From Terebella lapidaria (lineage: Eukaryota > Annelida > Polychaeta > Terebellida > Terebellidae): a stretch of 64,000 nt of DNA. How positions within the stretch are numbered: the stretch's first letter is position 1; each line of letters starts with the position of its first letter. The notes under the pieces were generated by a model. The model was not told the origin of the DNA, made no database searches, and saw nothing but the letters and a program-made list of their open reading frames with translations. The stretch spans positions 7,785,001-7,849,000 of the forward strand of contig OX424563.1 of assembly GCA_949152475.1 (NCBI GenBank), read 5' to 3'. The translations under genes and the position numbers were made by a program. Below, in pieces: positions 62,656 to 64,000 of the stretch.

Positions 62656-63131
62656 GCCCCCTTTTTTTGGTTTTGATATTGTACGGGAGTCCAGATAGAC
62701 AGAACTTTGAGTTTCATGGCTAATGAACCAATATGAAGGACTCAAAAGACATGGACGAGGTGGTTGATGAGCTGTTGGCTCAGGAGATGCGTCGACTGAT
62801 TGGGGTCAACAGCTGACTCAGAGTAACTGTCTTCCGATCCCACTTCTCATTCTCGATCGAACTCTCTGATATCTTCACTTCCGGTCTAAGCAAGTATTGG
62901 TCTCCTTGCTGACACCACGCGGCTGTCCTGCCTGTCATCTCACACGTCAGACTCCTACTGTGCCATGGAGAAACTCTGTCTGATGAATCACAGCCACTTG
63001 GTAATATTTGTTATACAGAGGAATTCCGCTATTAGGACCACTGCCTGTACTGCCTTTGGATAATTCCACCCGGCACTGGTTTTAATGCAAGTTCATACTA
63101 TTACAGGTACTCATAGCATACCGTCAGGGTA

Positions 63132-63240
63132 CCTAATCATCGACCCTGTAATTAATCGTCGACCCCTGCAAACACTGCCAAACAGCTGTGCATAACAGAC
63201 ATCTGACGAAAACCACATTTAAGGTACTTCAAATTCTGAC
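63132..63240. mobile_element. MITE family F, truncated copy
   Basis: CCTAATCATCGACCCTGTAA, the word AACACTGCC and the stretch CAAACAGCTGTGCATAACAG match the full copy at 63662-63855. The match ends shortly after AAGGTACTTC, where a reverse family A repeat begins, so this copy was cut short or split by that insertion. Confidence 0.7.
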
Positions 63241-63255
63241 CCTATGGCAGTGGTC

Positions 63256-63340
63256 TTATATTTGAGTTGGTGCTAGGGGCCCATCTAGCCAATGAGGGGG
63301 GTTAAATCACCATGGTGAAAGTCGAATACCGCACCTTACT
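63256..63340 (-). repeat. Dispersed repeat, family A (copy 3, reverse)
   Basis: The reverse complement carries GCGGTATTCGACTTTCACC, GGTGATTTAACCCCCC, ATTGGCTAGATGGGCCCCTAGCACC and AACTCAAATATA, as at 1706 and 47633. Confidence 0.75.
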
Positions 63341-63659
63341 CTCTTATCAGAACTATCAAATCGAATTGGAGGTGCGGAAATTGACTCTGTACTTTTAAAC
63401 ACTGTAAGCGGCCGGCCAGATGCCGTCATTTTTCGTGATAAGTCGGGCGTTGATTTGCCGGAAAATTTTGATAAGACACGCTGTAAATTATTCACGGAGA
63501 ATGTCGACTTCAAATGAAATGGCTAGTATCATCTGAAAATGCTAGTGATTACTTAATTGCAATTGTAATCCCCCAAGAATCGCAACCGTGATTTCAGTAC
63601 AATGTCAAAACTGAGCGATAATATGGCATTTACCGTACTGCGTAGGCCTATCGTCGGGG

Positions 63660-63857
63660 TACCTAATCATCGACCCCGTCCTTAATCATCGACCCTTGCA
63701 AACACTGCCCAACAGCTGTGCAAAACAGACATCTGACAAGAACCACATTGAAGGTACTTCTAATACACATTTCTGCACATTTTACTTTTTAGTTTATTCA
63801 AGTTTGCCCAGCCATTTGCAGGGGTCGACGATTAGGGAGAGGGTCGATGATTAGGTA
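63660..63857. mobile_element. MITE family F, complete copy with TA target duplication
   Basis: Inverted ends CCTAATCATCGACCCCGTCC (63662 onward) and the complement of CCTAATCATCGACCCTCTCC (ending 63855), extending through TAATCATCGACCC and TTGCAA, surround about 100 bases. TA flanks each end (63660-63661 and 63856-63857). It has no coding capacity. Confidence 0.8.
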
Positions 63858-63885
63858 CTCTGAGGCTAGGCCCATGCCTAGGCCC

Positions 63886-64000
63886 TACGAGCCATCAGTC
63901 CTAAATTCGCCGCATTCCCAAATTCACCAACAGCATTTTCAGGCTCTGTTATGTGCTCCAGATCGAGCACTCAGTAATATTGTTCATCGAGAGTCTAGTC
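63886..64000. mobile_element. MITE family D, second copy, cut by the window end
   Basis: After TA (63886-63887) the sequence CGAGCCATCAGTCCTAAATT, then CGCCGCATTCCCAAATTCACCAAC, matches the termini of the element at 46293-46508. Its far end lies beyond the window. Confidence 0.7.

Noticed and set aside
62732..62815. Short + strand frame MKDSKDMDEVVDELLAQEMR
   Set aside because: Only 27 codons, no neighbouring exon or motif found; too little to call.

Overview
This is a stretch of nuclear genome from an animal, most likely a marine invertebrate. The genes are split by many GT-AG introns, and there are vertebrate-like orthologues, a DIRS retrotransposon, LINE fragments and many short inverted-repeat (MITE-like) elements. 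Words such as TACATGTA and TAGGCCTA and long poly-G/poly-C runs recur. The phylum cannot be fixed from sequence alone; an echinoderm, other non-vertebrate deuterostome or lophotrochozoan would all fit.

Four host genes can be assembled exon by exon. (1) 4617-20837, + strand: a G-protein-coupled receptor kinase of the GRK4/5/6 subfamily, complete in 15 coding exons (571 aa), with a CRE and a CCAAT box just upstream. (2) 35289-33918, - strand: TMEM127, three coding exons (323 aa). (3) 45564-49452, + strand: Mediator subunit MED28, four coding exons (273 aa), with a long Gln/Gly-rich insertion. (4) 54056-50946, - strand: the DHHC palmitoyltransferase ZDHHC16, seven coding exons plus one possible cassette exon. 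MED28 and ZDHHC16 converge with about 1.5 kb between their stop codons. The four genes share no obvious pathway beyond membrane/receptor signalling for three of them.

The rest is mobile DNA. 1706-3857: a broken CR1/L2-like reverse transcriptase fragment, a dispersed TATA-containing repeat and a MITE. Inside the GRK introns: a hAT-type MITE with an 8-bp target duplication (7198-7593) and a 1.99-kb element with CCCCGGCGAAA termini packed with GTTCATGAAC palindromes (15787-17776). 22360-28925: an apparently intact DIRS element (gag, RT/RNase H/methyltransferase-like, tyrosine recombinase) with inverted terminal repeats and an internal complementary region that matches the circle junction base for base. 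36119-38980: a MITE followed by a foldback element with nested inverted repeats and a TGAGAG target duplication. 43195-45305: a 5'-truncated, frameshifted LINE. The first MED28 intron holds three inverted-repeat elements. 57135-57560: a decayed L1/Tx1-like endonuclease fragment. 58732-62004: a 3.27-kb element with perfect 110-bp inverted termini, CACACATG repeat arrays and an ATAAT target duplication, containing no recognisable transposase. 62204-62655: a frameshifted NADAR-domain pseudogene. 63132-64000: three more MITE copies.

The strongest candidates for something undescribed are the two non-autonomous element types with subterminal palindrome arrays (GTTCATGAAC and CACACATGTGT), the foldback element, and the DIRS element in which gag and recombinase lie in one uninterrupted 1785-codon frame running through the reverse transcriptase gene in another frame.
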